Source: Microbacterium sp. LWS13-1.2 (GTDB taxonomy: Bacteria; Actinomycetota; Actinomycetes; Actinomycetales; Microbacteriaceae). From it: a DNA stretch of 64,000 nucleotides. The notes below the pieces were generated by a model. It searched no databases. It worked only from the letters and a program-made list of their open reading frames with translations, and was not told the DNA's origin. The stretch covers positions 1,426,001 through 1,490,000 of the forward strand of contig NZ_CP151632.1 of the NCBI RefSeq assembly GCF_040144835.1, given 5' to 3'. The position numbers were made by a program, and so were the translations under genes. Of the stretch, positions 26,135 through 34,210 are shown in pieces (the stretch's first letter is position 1; every line of letters begins with the position of its first letter).

Positions 26135-27211
26135 TCAGCGGCCTCCGAACTTCGCGTCGTTGCTCGAACTCTGCGATGCCGCAGTGGCCGGGGGCGCAGC
26201 ATCCGTCCCCTCCAGAGGAGGTGGTGAGGCGTCGCTGTCACCGAGACGTGCCCACTGCACGGCGATCCAGTGGCGCGCACGCTGGACGGGTGTCGGGGGC
26301 AGCACGCGCACGGTGCCGCGGGCGTAGTGCCGCTCGATGTAGTACTGCGCGATGCTCAGGATCGTGGTGATGATCGTGTACCAGACCACGGCGACCAGGA
26401 GCAGCGGGATCACGCGGCTGTTGCGGTTGTAGATGACCTGCACGGCGTAGAACACCTCGGGGATCGCGATCACGAACACGACCGACGCGCCCTTGACGAG
26501 GCCGATCACCTCGTTGGTGGCGTTCGGCACGATGGACCGCATCGCCTGCGGCAGGATGATGCGGGTCAGCCGGCGGCGCGGAGGGATGCCGAGTGCCGCG
26601 GCCGCCTCAAGCTGGCCCTGGTCGACCGACAGCAGGCCGCCGCGGATGATCTCCGCCGAGTACGCCGCCTGATTGAGGCTGAGTCCGAGGATCGCCGCGG
26701 CGAAAGCGCTGATCAGCTGCACGGTGGGGAACTCGACGATCCAGAAGTCCGTCGTGAACGGGGTGCCCAGGCCGAGCGTCGGATACAGGTAGCCGAGGTT
26801 GTACCAGACGATGATCTGCACCACGAGGGGCACCGAGCGGAAGAACCAGATGAACACCCAGGCCGCCGAATTGAGCAGCGGCGACTTCGCGAGACGGGCG
26901 AGCGCGAGGAGGGTGCCGAGGAAGAAGCCGATGGTCGCCGATGTCACGGTGAGCGCCAGCGTGATGCCGACGCCCTGCAGCACGGGCTCCGAGAGGAAGT
27001 AGTGGGCGAAGACGTCCCACTCGTAGTTCTCGTTCGTGACCAGCGACCAGGCGAACTGGGCGACCACGAACAGCACGACGATGCCGATCGACCACCGGAA
27101 CCAGTGGCGGGTGTGGACCACGCGCAGGTCGCCGAGGTCGACGCGCGACGACGCCGCGGGCGACGGCGCAGCGTCTGCGGCGCCGGCCTGGCGCGGAAGT
27201 GTGTCGGTCAT
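26135..27211 (-). CDS. Polar amino-acid ABC transporter permease
   Basis: 358 residues. A 45-residue cytoplasmic lead precedes the first span (WSIGIVVLFVVAQFAWSLV). The HisM/GlnP-type core follows (GITLALTVTSATIGFFLGTL, FFRSVPLVVQIIVWY), with the EAA loop QLEAAAALGIPPRRRLTRII and LPQAMRSIVPNATNEVIGL. A long hydrophilic tail (from about 305) is extra relative to typical family members of 220-250 residues. GAGGAG precedes the ATG by 6 bases. It is first in the leftward operon 27211-24285 and shares a divergent promoter region with the LLM gene at 27415. Confidence 0.9.
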   Translation of the reverse strand: MTDTLPRQAGAADAAPSPAASSRVDLGDLRVVHTRHWFRWSIGIVVLFVVAQFAWSLVTNENYEWDVFAHYFLSEPVLQGVGITLALTVTSATIGFFLGTLLALARLAKSPLLNSAAWVFIWFFRSVPLVVQIIVWYNLGYLYPTLGLGTPFTTDFWIVEFPTVQLISAFAAAILGLSLNQAAYSAEIIRGGLLSVDQGQLEAAAALGIPPRRRLTRIILPQAMRSIVPNATNEVIGLVKGASVVFVIAIPEVFYAVQVIYNRNSRVIPLLLVAVVWYTIITTILSIAQYYIERHYARGTVRVLPPTPVQRARHWIAVQWARLGDSDASPPPLEGTDAAPPATAASQSSSNDAKFGGR

Positions 27212-27318
27212 GGGGTGCTCCTCGGTCGGGGCGCGGGTCGAGGGGTGCAGGTCGGTGCGCCGGTAGGCCGAAGGTAGGGCAGGGCTTCGCCCGCCGCCCA
27301 GCCCGGCGGACCCCGCCA

Positions 27319-27360
27319 TGACACGGATCGTGACGGAGTGCAACGCGGCGTCACACTCCG
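27319..27360. promoter_or_regulatory. TGAC pair and CGGAGTG inverted repeat in a divergent promoter
   Basis: TGAC lies at 27319 and 27331 on the + strand, followed by CGGAGTG (27334-27340) and its exact inverse CACTCCG (27354-27360) with a 13-base spacer. The region separates the divergent permease (27211) and LLM (27415) genes and could be a common operator for both. Confidence 0.4.
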
Positions 27361-27414
27361 GAATCGGGCGACTCGCGCGGCCGGGATCCGCCTGGCGAGA
27401 CCTACCGTGGCCGC

Positions 27415-28476
27415 ATGTCCGACACCCCGTTCGCCGTCGCCCTCGAGCTGGACGCCGACGGCGCCCACTCCCCTTCCGGCGCCGCATCAGGCACCCTCTC
27501 GCCACGCCGCCTCGCCGCCCGCGGCGCGGCCGCCGAGCGCTTCGGCTTCACCGCCGTGACGTTCGACGACTCGCCGCTGCCGGTCGCCGACTCGGTCGCG
27601 CGGCTCGATGCCGTCCAGCGCGCCGCGTTCCTCGCTCCGCTCACGTCGGCCATCGGGCTCGTGCCGGTCGCGCACGTCGCCTTCAGCGAGCCGTTCCACG
27701 TGGCGACGCAGCTCGCGAGCCTCGACTGGGCCTCGAACGGGCGCGCGGGCTGGATCGCCGCGGCCTCGGGAACCACGCGTGAAGCCGCCGCCTACGGTCG
27801 TGAGGCGCTCTCGGACGACGATCTCCGCCGCGAGCGCGACGACGTGATCGAGGTCGCTCGCCGGCTGTGGGACTCGTGGGAGGACGACGCCGTCATCCAG
27901 GACGCCGCGACCGGCCGCTACCTCGACGCCGACAAGCTCCACTACGTCGACTTCGAGGGCGAGAGCTTCTTGGTGAAGGGTCCGCTCATCACGCCCCGGC
28001 CCCCGCAAGGGCAGCTGGTCGTGGTGGCGCCCGCCGACACCACGGGCGCGGACGTCACGCTGGTCACGGGTAGCGGTCCGGCGGAGATCACGGATGCTGC
28101 ATCCCGCGCGCGTGCCGCGGGTGCGCCGCTCGTGTGGGCCGAGGTCGAGGTGGTGCTTGACGCGCGCGCCGTGTCCGCGGCTCGGCGGCTCGACGCCCTC
28201 GGGAGCTGGACGGACGCCGGGCGCCTGCGCTACGCGGGCGACGCGGATGGTCTGGTCGCGCTGATCGCCGGGCTGGCAGCATCCGTCGACGGTGTACGCC
28301 TGCACGTCGCAGAGCTCGACGTCGATCTCGAAGAGGTTGGGCGCGCAGTGCTGCCGGCGCTGCAAGAGCGGATCGGCTTCCGTTCACCGCGGGCGGGCGA
28401 GACCCTCCGGGATGCCCTCGGCCTTGAACGCAGCCTCAGCCGCTACGCCACCACCGCCGTGAAGGAGTTCGCATGA
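27415..28476 (+). CDS. LLM-class flavin monooxygenase, second short partner
   Basis: A 353-residue luciferase-like protein that parallels the gene at 6972: SAIGLVPVAHVAFSEPFHVA, NGRAGWIAAASG, then LWDSWEDDAVIQDAATGRYL and FEGESFLVKGP. It is 54 residues shorter, mainly in the C-terminal half. It overlaps the next monooxygenase gene by four bases, as 6972 overlaps 8192. Paralogy to 6972 is seen directly; a shared substrate class is inferred. It should depend on FMNH2 from the cluster reductases, as it has no NAD(P)H domain. Confidence 0.84.
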   Translation: MSDTPFAVALELDADGAHSPSGAASGTLSPRRLAARGAAAERFGFTAVTFDDSPLPVADSVARLDAVQRAAFLAPLTSAIGLVPVAHVAFSEPFHVATQLASLDWASNGRAGWIAAASGTTREAAAYGREALSDDDLRRERDDVIEVARRLWDSWEDDAVIQDAATGRYLDADKLHYVDFEGESFLVKGPLITPRPPQGQLVVVAPADTTGADVTLVTGSGPAEITDAASRARAAGAPLVWAEVEVVLDARAVSAARRLDALGSWTDAGRLRYAGDADGLVALIAGLAASVDGVRLHVAELDVDLEEVGRAVLPALQERIGFRSPRAGETLRDALGLERSLSRYATTAVKEFA

Positions 28477-29786
28477 CCACGTCCCGTCGCATCCAGTTCG
28501 GTGTTTTCTTCCAGGGGGTCAACTTCGGCACCATCTGGTCGAGCGACCGCAGCGGTTCGCAGTACGACTTCGAGTCGTTCCGCCGCATCGCGCAGACCGC
28601 CGAGCGGGGGCTGTTCTCGGCCTTCTTCCTCGGCGAGGGACTGCGCCTGCGCGAGCATTTCGGCCGTATCCACGAGCTCGACATCGCCGGTCGTCCCGAC
28701 GCCCAGACGCAGCTCGCGGCGTTGGCGTCTGTCACCGAGCGCATCGGCCTCGTCGCGACGCAGAACACGACCTACAACGACCCGTACGACCTGGCGAAGC
28801 GCCTGAACTCGCTCGATCTCTTGAGCGAGGGCCGCGCAGGCTGGAACATCGTCACGACCGACAACGCGTGGACCGGCGCGAACTTCCGCCGCGGCGGGTA
28901 CCTGGAGCACGCCGACCGTTACCGCCGCGCAGCGCAGTTCGTGGTCGCCGCGCAGCGGCTGTGGGACGCCGGTGCCGATGGGGTCGGTACGCCGGTGTCG
29001 GTCGCCGATCAGCTGGTCTCGTTCGAAGGACCCGCGCCGCTGCCGCCGAGCGCGCAGGGGCGGCCGGTGCTGTTCCAGGCAGGGGACTCCGACGAGGGCC
29101 GCGAGTTCGCGGCATCCAGTGCCGACGTCATCTTCTCAGCGCACCCGGGCCTGGAGGACGCGATCTCGTTCGCGGCCGACCTGCGCCGCCGCCTCCCCGC
29201 CCATGGGCGGGCTGTGGACGAGCTCAAGTTCTTCCCGGGGGCGCAATTCATCCTCGCCGCCACCGACAGCGAGGCTCGTGAGAAGGCCGACTGGGTCACG
29301 CGCGCGCAGGTGTCGCCGCAGACCGCGATCCGCTTCCTCGAGCCGATCTGGGGCCGAGACTTGTCGGAGTACGACGCCAACGGCCCGCTTCCCGACATCG
29401 ACCCGGTGGTCGAGGAGGTCGACGGGCAGCGTGGGTCGCTGTTCCAGGGCCGTCGCGCGCTCGAGACGGCCCGCGAGTGGCGCGACAGCGCGGCCGCCGA
29501 GGGCCTCTCGATCCGAGAGTTCGTCATCAAGCGGTCGTCGCTGCGCACGTTCGTCGGCGGCTATTCGTCGATCGCTGATCGCATCGTGCAGTACGTCGAC
29601 GCGGGAGCGGTCGACGGGTTCAACGTCTCGCCGTACCTCGTGCCCGAAGGACTCGACGACATCGTCGACGGGCTCATCCCCGAGTTGCAAGAGCGCGGCG
29701 TCTACCCCACCGAGTACGTGGGATCGACGCTGCGCGAGAACCTCGGGCTCCCCGCGCTGGGCGAGCGCGCGGAATTCGCTGCCTGA
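28473..29786 (+). CDS. NtaA/SnaA/DszA-family monooxygenase, second copy
   Basis: 437 residues, clearly related to 8192: FFQGVNFGTIW, GLFSAFFLGEGLRLREH, SEGRAGWNIVTTDN, NFRRGGYLEHADRYRRA, GRPVLFQAGDS and FVGGYSSIADRIVQYVD. The family oxygenates amines, sulfones or thioethers with FMNH2. It is coupled to 27415 and lies beside the amino-acid importer, the best candidate for a YxeK-like step that opens an N-acetyl-S-substituted cysteine. The C-terminus (TLRENLGLPALGE) matches the equivalent end of the first copy. Confidence 0.9.
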   Translation: MTTSRRIQFGVFFQGVNFGTIWSSDRSGSQYDFESFRRIAQTAERGLFSAFFLGEGLRLREHFGRIHELDIAGRPDAQTQLAALASVTERIGLVATQNTTYNDPYDLAKRLNSLDLLSEGRAGWNIVTTDNAWTGANFRRGGYLEHADRYRRAAQFVVAAQRLWDAGADGVGTPVSVADQLVSFEGPAPLPPSAQGRPVLFQAGDSDEGREFAASSADVIFSAHPGLEDAISFAADLRRRLPAHGRAVDELKFFPGAQFILAATDSEAREKADWVTRAQVSPQTAIRFLEPIWGRDLSEYDANGPLPDIDPVVEEVDGQRGSLFQGRRALETAREWRDSAAAEGLSIREFVIKRSSLRTFVGGYSSIADRIVQYVDAGAVDGFNVSPYLVPEGLDDIVDGLIPELQERGVYPTEYVGSTLRENLGLPALGERAEFAA

Positions 29787-29857
29787 CCCTCTGATCGCGA
29801 TCCCCTTCTCCTCATCACGTCGAACCGGCCGGTACCGCACGATCCCGGGTCCGCGCA

Positions 29858-29881
29858 TGACGGATCGTGGCGCCGTATGAC
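29858..29881 (+). promoter_or_regulatory. TGAC repeats 20 bp apart ahead of the rhodanese gene
   Basis: TGAC at 29858 and 29878 are exactly two helical turns apart, the second inside CGCCGTATGAC (29871-29881), identical to 6277-6287. They lie about 100 bases before the rhodanese start at 29980. Confidence 0.4.
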
Positions 29882-29979
29882 AACGCCGTGCGCCGTCGCT
29901 AGCGGTGAGCCCGTAGCGTGACGCCGAGAAGCGACACCCGTCCGTCCCGACATCCGTCCGTCCGAAAGGATCACCCGCC

Positions 29980-30372
29980 ATGACCGACACCACCGACACC
30001 GCGGCCGAGCCCACGTTCGACGCTCCGCTCATCACCGCCGAGGAGGCCGCCGGACGCGCCGCGGCGGGAGCGCTCGTCGTCGATGTTCGCAGCGACGCCG
30101 GCCGGGCGCGCGACGGCGTGATCCCCGGCTCCATCCGCGGCGACCGCAACAACCTCGACGCGCAGTTCCTCATCGACTCGCCGGAGAAGTTCGCCGAGAT
30201 CACGGACTGGGACCAGGACATCGTCATCGTGTGCGGCACGATCAACGGCTCCGGCCCCGTCGCCGAGCAGCTCCGCGCGAAGGGCTTCACGAACGTCGCG
30301 CATGTCGACGGCGGCTTCCCCTCGTGGAAGGAGTCCGGCGGCCCCACCGCCGAGGCCCCGGCCGCCGAGTGA
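29980..30372 (+). CDS. Single-domain rhodanese-like sulfurtransferase
   Basis: 130 residues. The N-terminal LITAEEAAGRAAAGALVVDV and DVRSDAGRARDGVIPGSI are the CH1-type rhodanese segment. The catalytic Cys is C85 in IVCGTINGSG, which is the position for persulfide formation, although the loop is longer and more polar than the canonical CRxGxR. It would move sulfane sulfur released by the monooxygenases. GAAAGGA lies 9-15 bases before the ATG. It appears monocistronic, ending in a hairpin. Confidence 0.88.
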   Translation: MTDTTDTAAEPTFDAPLITAEEAAGRAAAGALVVDVRSDAGRARDGVIPGSIRGDRNNLDAQFLIDSPEKFAEITDWDQDIVIVCGTINGSGPVAEQLRAKGFTNVAHVDGGFPSWKESGGPTAEAPAAE

Positions 30373-30391
30373 CCATCGCGCCACCGGAATG

Positions 30392-30436
30392 ACGGATGCT
30401 TCGGCCCTCGCCGCACGGAAGGGCGGAAGCATCCGT
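30392..30436. terminator. Bidirectional terminator between convergent genes
   Basis: ACGGATGCTTC (30392-30402) pairs perfectly with GAAGCATCCGT (30426-30436). It separates the convergent rhodanese (ends 30372) and M20 (ends 30441) genes and can serve both. Confidence 0.65.
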
Positions 30437-30440
30437 CGTT

Positions 30441-31763
30441 CTAGGCGGTGCGAAGTATCCGTTCGGTGACCCGCGCCGAGAAGTGCAGCGCGTCGACGGG
30501 GATCCGCTCGTCGGCGGCGTGGAACTGCGCGAACACGTCGAAGTCGCGAGGCACGCGCAGCGGCACGAACCCGTAGCCGTGGATGCCGAGCTTCGCGAAG
30601 TGCTTGTTGTCGGTGCTCGCCGGCAGCAGGTAGGGCACCACCACGCCATCAGGATCGTCGATGGCGATCGCCTCCTGCAGCACGTCGATGATCGGCGCAT
30701 CAACGGGCGCCTCGGTCGCGGACCACCAGCGGCCCTCGCGGATGTCGATGCCGTCGCCGACGAGCTCGCGCAGCCCGTCACGGAGAGCGTCGTCCTGTCT
30801 GGGCAGAATGCGGATGTCGAGGCGCGCCGACGCCTCCGCCGGGATGATGTTCGTCTTGTCGCCGGCGTCGAGCACCGTCGGGGTCGCGGTGTTGCGCGTC
30901 GTCGCACCGACGAGTGACGACACGAACCCGAGGCTCTCGAGGTCGTCAGCGAGCGACTCGTCGGTGAACGCGAGCCCACGGGCCGCTCCGAAGACATCCA
31001 GGAAGCGCTGCAGCGCGGGCGTGCGCACGACCGGGAACCGGTGCTCGCCGACGGCCGCCACGGCCCGGGCGAGTCGGACCACACTGTTGTCGTCGGTCGG
31101 TCGGGAGCCGTGGGCCGCGTGGCCGCGGGCGCGCAGCGTCGACCATGCGACGCCCTTCTCGCTGGTGGCCACGAGGTACGCGCGGCGTTCGTCGGCGGGG
31201 TCGGCGTACAGCGGCACGGAGAACCCGCCCACCTCGCTCAGCGCCTCGGTGACGCCGGCGAACAGCTCGGGGCGGTTCTCGACGAGCCACCCGGCGCCCC
31301 ACACCCCGCCGCTCTCTTCGTCGGCGAGGAACGCCAACACCAGGTCGCGTCGCGGCACGATCTGCTCGCGCGCGAAGTGACGCGCCACGGCCACGATCGT
31401 GCCCGCGTAGTTCTTCATGTCGACGGCGCCGCGGCCGTAGAGGTAGCCGGCTTCGATGTCGGCGCCGAAGGGCGGGAAAGTCCAGTCCTTCTCCTCGACC
31501 GGCACGACGTCGAGGTGCGCGTGCACCAACAGGGCTCCCGCATCCCGATCGCGTCCGGGGATACGAGCGATGAGCGACCCCCGTCCGGGACGCGACTCGA
31601 CGAGCTCCGACGCGATGCCCACCTCGGCGAGACGCTCCTGCACCCAGATGGCAGCACGTGTCTCGCCGTCGCCGATGGTGGCCGCAACCCCTGTGTTCAC
31701 CGTCTCGATCCGGATGAGGTCGCGGACGAACTGCAGCGCCTCGTCTTCCAACTGGCTGGGCAC
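30441..31763 (-). CDS. M20 family metallo-amidohydrolase, second copy
   Basis: 440 residues. Metal-site motifs are LLVHAHLDVVPVEEKDW, GRGAVDMKNYAG and AFLADEESGGVWG; the H-x-D, D and E-E pattern is complete. It has the usual two-domain length. The GTG at 31763 is preferred, with GAGGAG 7-12 bases upstream; longer frames lack conservation. In B. subtilis the M20 enzyme YxeP/YtnL finishes S-substituted-cysteine breakdown by deacetylation to cysteine, and this copy, near the importer and the second monooxygenase pair, is the closer contextual match. It is divergent from the GNAT gene at 31977. Confidence 0.88.
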   Translation of the reverse strand: MPSQLEDEALQFVRDLIRIETVNTGVAATIGDGETRAAIWVQERLAEVGIASELVESRPGRGSLIARIPGRDRDAGALLVHAHLDVVPVEEKDWTFPPFGADIEAGYLYGRGAVDMKNYAGTIVAVARHFAREQIVPRRDLVLAFLADEESGGVWGAGWLVENRPELFAGVTEALSEVGGFSVPLYADPADERRAYLVATSEKGVAWSTLRARGHAAHGSRPTDDNSVVRLARAVAAVGEHRFPVVRTPALQRFLDVFGAARGLAFTDESLADDLESLGFVSSLVGATTRNTATPTVLDAGDKTNIIPAEASARLDIRILPRQDDALRDGLRELVGDGIDIREGRWWSATEAPVDAPIIDVLQEAIAIDDPDGVVVPYLLPASTDNKHFAKLGIHGYGFVPLRVPRDFDVFAQFHAADERIPVDALHFSARVTERILRTA

Positions 31764-31976
31764 GGGGGTCTCCTCGGTTGTAGAGCTCGTTCGGGCGACT
31801 TCGCTGACACTGCTGCAATTCCGCCGTGCTTGACCATAGACGGCGTCCGCTGAATGCCCCCATCGGCGGGGTCGCGCGGCGTCATAGATGGCGCGGTGCC
31901 AAACGATGCTCAGGCTCGTTGCGTGCGATGACGCCGGCATTTGGCGACGTCGGCGCCGGTCTCGCACGCTTGACGC

Positions 31977-32741
31977 ATGTCAGACACAGTCCTCGCCTCC
32001 ACCGACGGCGCGACGGCTTCCGCCGGCGACAAGCCGGGGGGCGCCGTCGCCCCGCACGCGGACGCCACGGTGCTCGACAACCCTGCGTGGCACTCACTGA
32101 CCGGCCCGCACGCCGGCTTCGCCGAGGGCAACGACCTGGTCCGGCGGTACCCCGAGGACGTCGCGCCGTTCGTGGCAGTGCGCACGTGGTCCAACCCCGA
32201 TGTCTGGGACGCACTGCGCGATCTCGTCGGTCCTGGAGCGCCCGTCGGACTATCCGCAGCCGAACGCCCGTTCCCGGCCGGCTGGGAGGACCTGGGCGGC
32301 GGCGAGGGGGTGCAGCTCGTCGAGACCGACGCGCTGCGTCCGCGTCCGGATGCGGAGGCCGTCGTCCTGGGGCCGGACGACGTCGCCGACATGCTGGCCA
32401 TCGTCGAACGCAACCAGCCGGGACCCTTCCGCCCCCGCACCCATGAGCTGGGCCGGTATGTCGGCATTCGCCGGGACGGTCGCCTGGTTGCGATGGCCGG
32501 CGAGCGCCTGCACCCGCAGGGCTGGACCGAGATCAGTGCCGTCTCGACCGACAGCGCGTATCGGCGCCAGGGTCTGGCATCTCGGCTCGTCCTCGACGTG
32601 GCCTTCCATATTCAGCAGCGCGGCGACCGTGCCCTGATGCACGCGGCAGCGTCGAACGTGAACGCGATCAGGGCGTATGAGCGTCTTGGGTTCGCGCTCC
32701 GGCGCCGGACGGTCTTCTCGTTCGGACGCGCGCCTCTGTGA
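31977..32741 (+). CDS. GNAT family N-acetyltransferase
   Basis: 254 residues. The N-terminal 135 residues are a variable module; the C-terminal GNAT core shows EISAVSTDSAYRRQGLASRL (acetyl-CoA loop) and NVNAIRAYERLGFALRRR. It is similar in layout to FR47-like acetyltransferases. Divergence from the M20 deacylase suggests an acetylation and deacetylation pair acting on the same metabolite. The substrate is not deducible. No clear Shine-Dalgarno sequence precedes the ATG. Confidence 0.82.
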   Translation: MSDTVLASTDGATASAGDKPGGAVAPHADATVLDNPAWHSLTGPHAGFAEGNDLVRRYPEDVAPFVAVRTWSNPDVWDALRDLVGPGAPVGLSAAERPFPAGWEDLGGGEGVQLVETDALRPRPDAEAVVLGPDDVADMLAIVERNQPGPFRPRTHELGRYVGIRRDGRLVAMAGERLHPQGWTEISAVSTDSAYRRQGLASRLVLDVAFHIQQRGDRALMHAAASNVNAIRAYERLGFALRRRTVFSFGRAPL

Positions 32742-32930
32742 CCACCGTCGGGAGCCATGCCAAGCAAGTCACTGATGGGTCAGGCGCGTCCTGGTCGCTG
32801 TTCCCACCCAGACGGTCGCTGCGACCCGGGATACAGGCGTTCGCCTGCCGGTGGGTGGAGTGCGACCGGACAGCTGCAGCGTGACGAGGTCCGCTCGGGT
32901 GCAGACCATCACCGACGATGACCGGGGCGG

Positions 32931-33791
32931 TCATTGAGGCACCACGTCCAGCGAGGGCGCCGGGCCGACGGCGACCAGCCGGCCGCGCGAGCGGGACCAT
33001 TGACTCCACGAGCCGGGATAGACCACCACATCGATGCCGGCGATCACGCCGGCGAGGGCCGTGTGAGTCGCCGCGATGCCCGAGCCGCAGTACGCCGCCA
33101 CGGCGACACCATCTCGCACGCCCGCGGCGGCGAACTCCGCGCGGATCTCGTCCGCCGAGCGGAACTTCCCGGCCGACAGGTGCACGGTCGTCGGCAGGTT
33201 CACGGCGCCCGGGATATGCCCGCCGACCGGGTCGAGCGGTTCGCTGTCGCCGCGATACCGCTCGGGCGCGCGCACGTCGAGCAGTAGGCCGTGGTCGGGC
33301 CATTCCTCGACGCCATCGATGTCGGCTACGCCCTCGGTGATCTCGTCGAGCACGATGTCTCCCGGCGGCCGCGGCAGCACGTCGCCGGTCTCGAGCGGGA
33401 GTCGCTCCGCGAGCCAGCCCCGCAGCCCGCCATCGAGCACCCGCACGTCGGCGACTCCGGATCGTGTCAGCACCCACCAGGCGCGGGCGGCGGCGACCGA
33501 GTGCACGTCGTCGTAGGCCACGACCGTATCGCCGGCGCGGATCCCCCACCGCCGAGCGGCGGCCTGCAGCTGCTCGCGCGGCGGGAGCGGATGCCGCCCC
33601 TCAGCCGGGTCGCCGCGCCGCGCAAGCTCGTGGTCCAGGTCGACGTAGACCGCTCCCGGCAGGTGCCCGTCGAGGTAGTCGGGACGGCCCTCGGGCCGAT
33701 CCAGGCGCCAGCGCACATCGAGGATCCGCGGCGGTGTGCCGCCGCGCATGAGATCGGCGAGCTGGGTCGCCGAGATGAGTGGGGTGACCAT
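32931..33791 (-). CDS. Two-domain sulfurtransferase (thiosulfate or 3-mercaptopyruvate type)
   Basis: 286 residues with an inactive N-terminal rhodanese domain (ILDVRWRLDRPEGRPDY, GHLPGAVYVDLD) and a C-terminal active one with C235 in AYCGSGIAATHTAL. The CGSG(I/V) loop is typical of the SseA/TST group, which transfers sulfur from thiosulfate or 3-mercaptopyruvate to thiols or cyanide. ATG 33791 is chosen because the preceding frame is not conserved and family members begin near ISATQLADL. It is divergent from the sulfonate-type binding protein and probably handles released sulfur. Confidence 0.92.
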   Translation of the reverse strand: MVTPLISATQLADLMRGGTPPRILDVRWRLDRPEGRPDYLDGHLPGAVYVDLDHELARRGDPAEGRHPLPPREQLQAAARRWGIRAGDTVVAYDDVHSVAAARAWWVLTRSGVADVRVLDGGLRGWLAERLPLETGDVLPRPPGDIVLDEITEGVADIDGVEEWPDHGLLLDVRAPERYRGDSEPLDPVGGHIPGAVNLPTTVHLSAGKFRSADEIRAEFAAAGVRDGVAVAAYCGSGIAATHTALAGVIAGIDVVVYPGSWSQWSRSRGRLVAVGPAPSLDVVPQ

Positions 33792-34210
33792 ACGGTCATG
33801 CTGGTCGGGCCGCTGACCGGGTAAAACGTTCCGACGAAACACGCCGCGACAGGGCGACACGCGACGTCACACAGGAACAAGGGGAGCCGCGCCAGCTCGC
33901 TTCCGTGGCACCTCACCCATCGTCGGTCCACGAGTCGCCCAGTCCGGATCTGCCCAGCGTGACAATGGACAGCGCTGGTGCGGAAGACATACTCGCCATG
34001 CCTCCACCCGCAATTCCGAATGCAACTCGGGTGACAGATGATGACGCTCGGTTTCTCGGTTTGACGACCCGGCTAGATCGGCGGCTTGGACGCTCCTACT
34101 GTCGCCGATGGCTCCCTGTAGCGTCCCGGCCCGGCGACGTGAACCGCTGCCCGATAGTGCGCGACCGCGCAGTTACCCCAACCCGAGTAATGCCGACCGA
34201 AGGCGACACC
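33792..34210. other. 419-base divergent intergenic region
   Basis: No coding frame here is convincing. It separates the sulfurtransferase (start 33791) and the binding-protein gene (start 34211) and holds the phased TGAC sites described separately. No confident -35/-10 pair was identified. Confidence 0.5.
34032..34065 (+). promoter_or_regulatory. Phased TGAC half-sites ahead of the binding-protein gene
   Basis: TGAC starts at 34032, 34042 and 34062 on the + strand, giving 10 and 20 bp spacings, the same phase rule as at 11641-11691 and 29858-29878. They end about 145 bases before the GTG start. Confidence 0.4.

Noticed and set aside
24212..27414. SAM or other riboswitch in front of the sulfur importer genes
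   Set aside because: The leaders are short (49 bases before the binding-protein gene; about 200 shared bases before the permease) and no conserved aptamer pattern could be drawn.
34061..34100. Sigma-70-type promoter with TTGACG at 34061 for the binding-protein gene
   Set aside because: No -10 hexamer stands at 16-18 bases from it. TTGACG is better explained as one of the phased TGAC sites.
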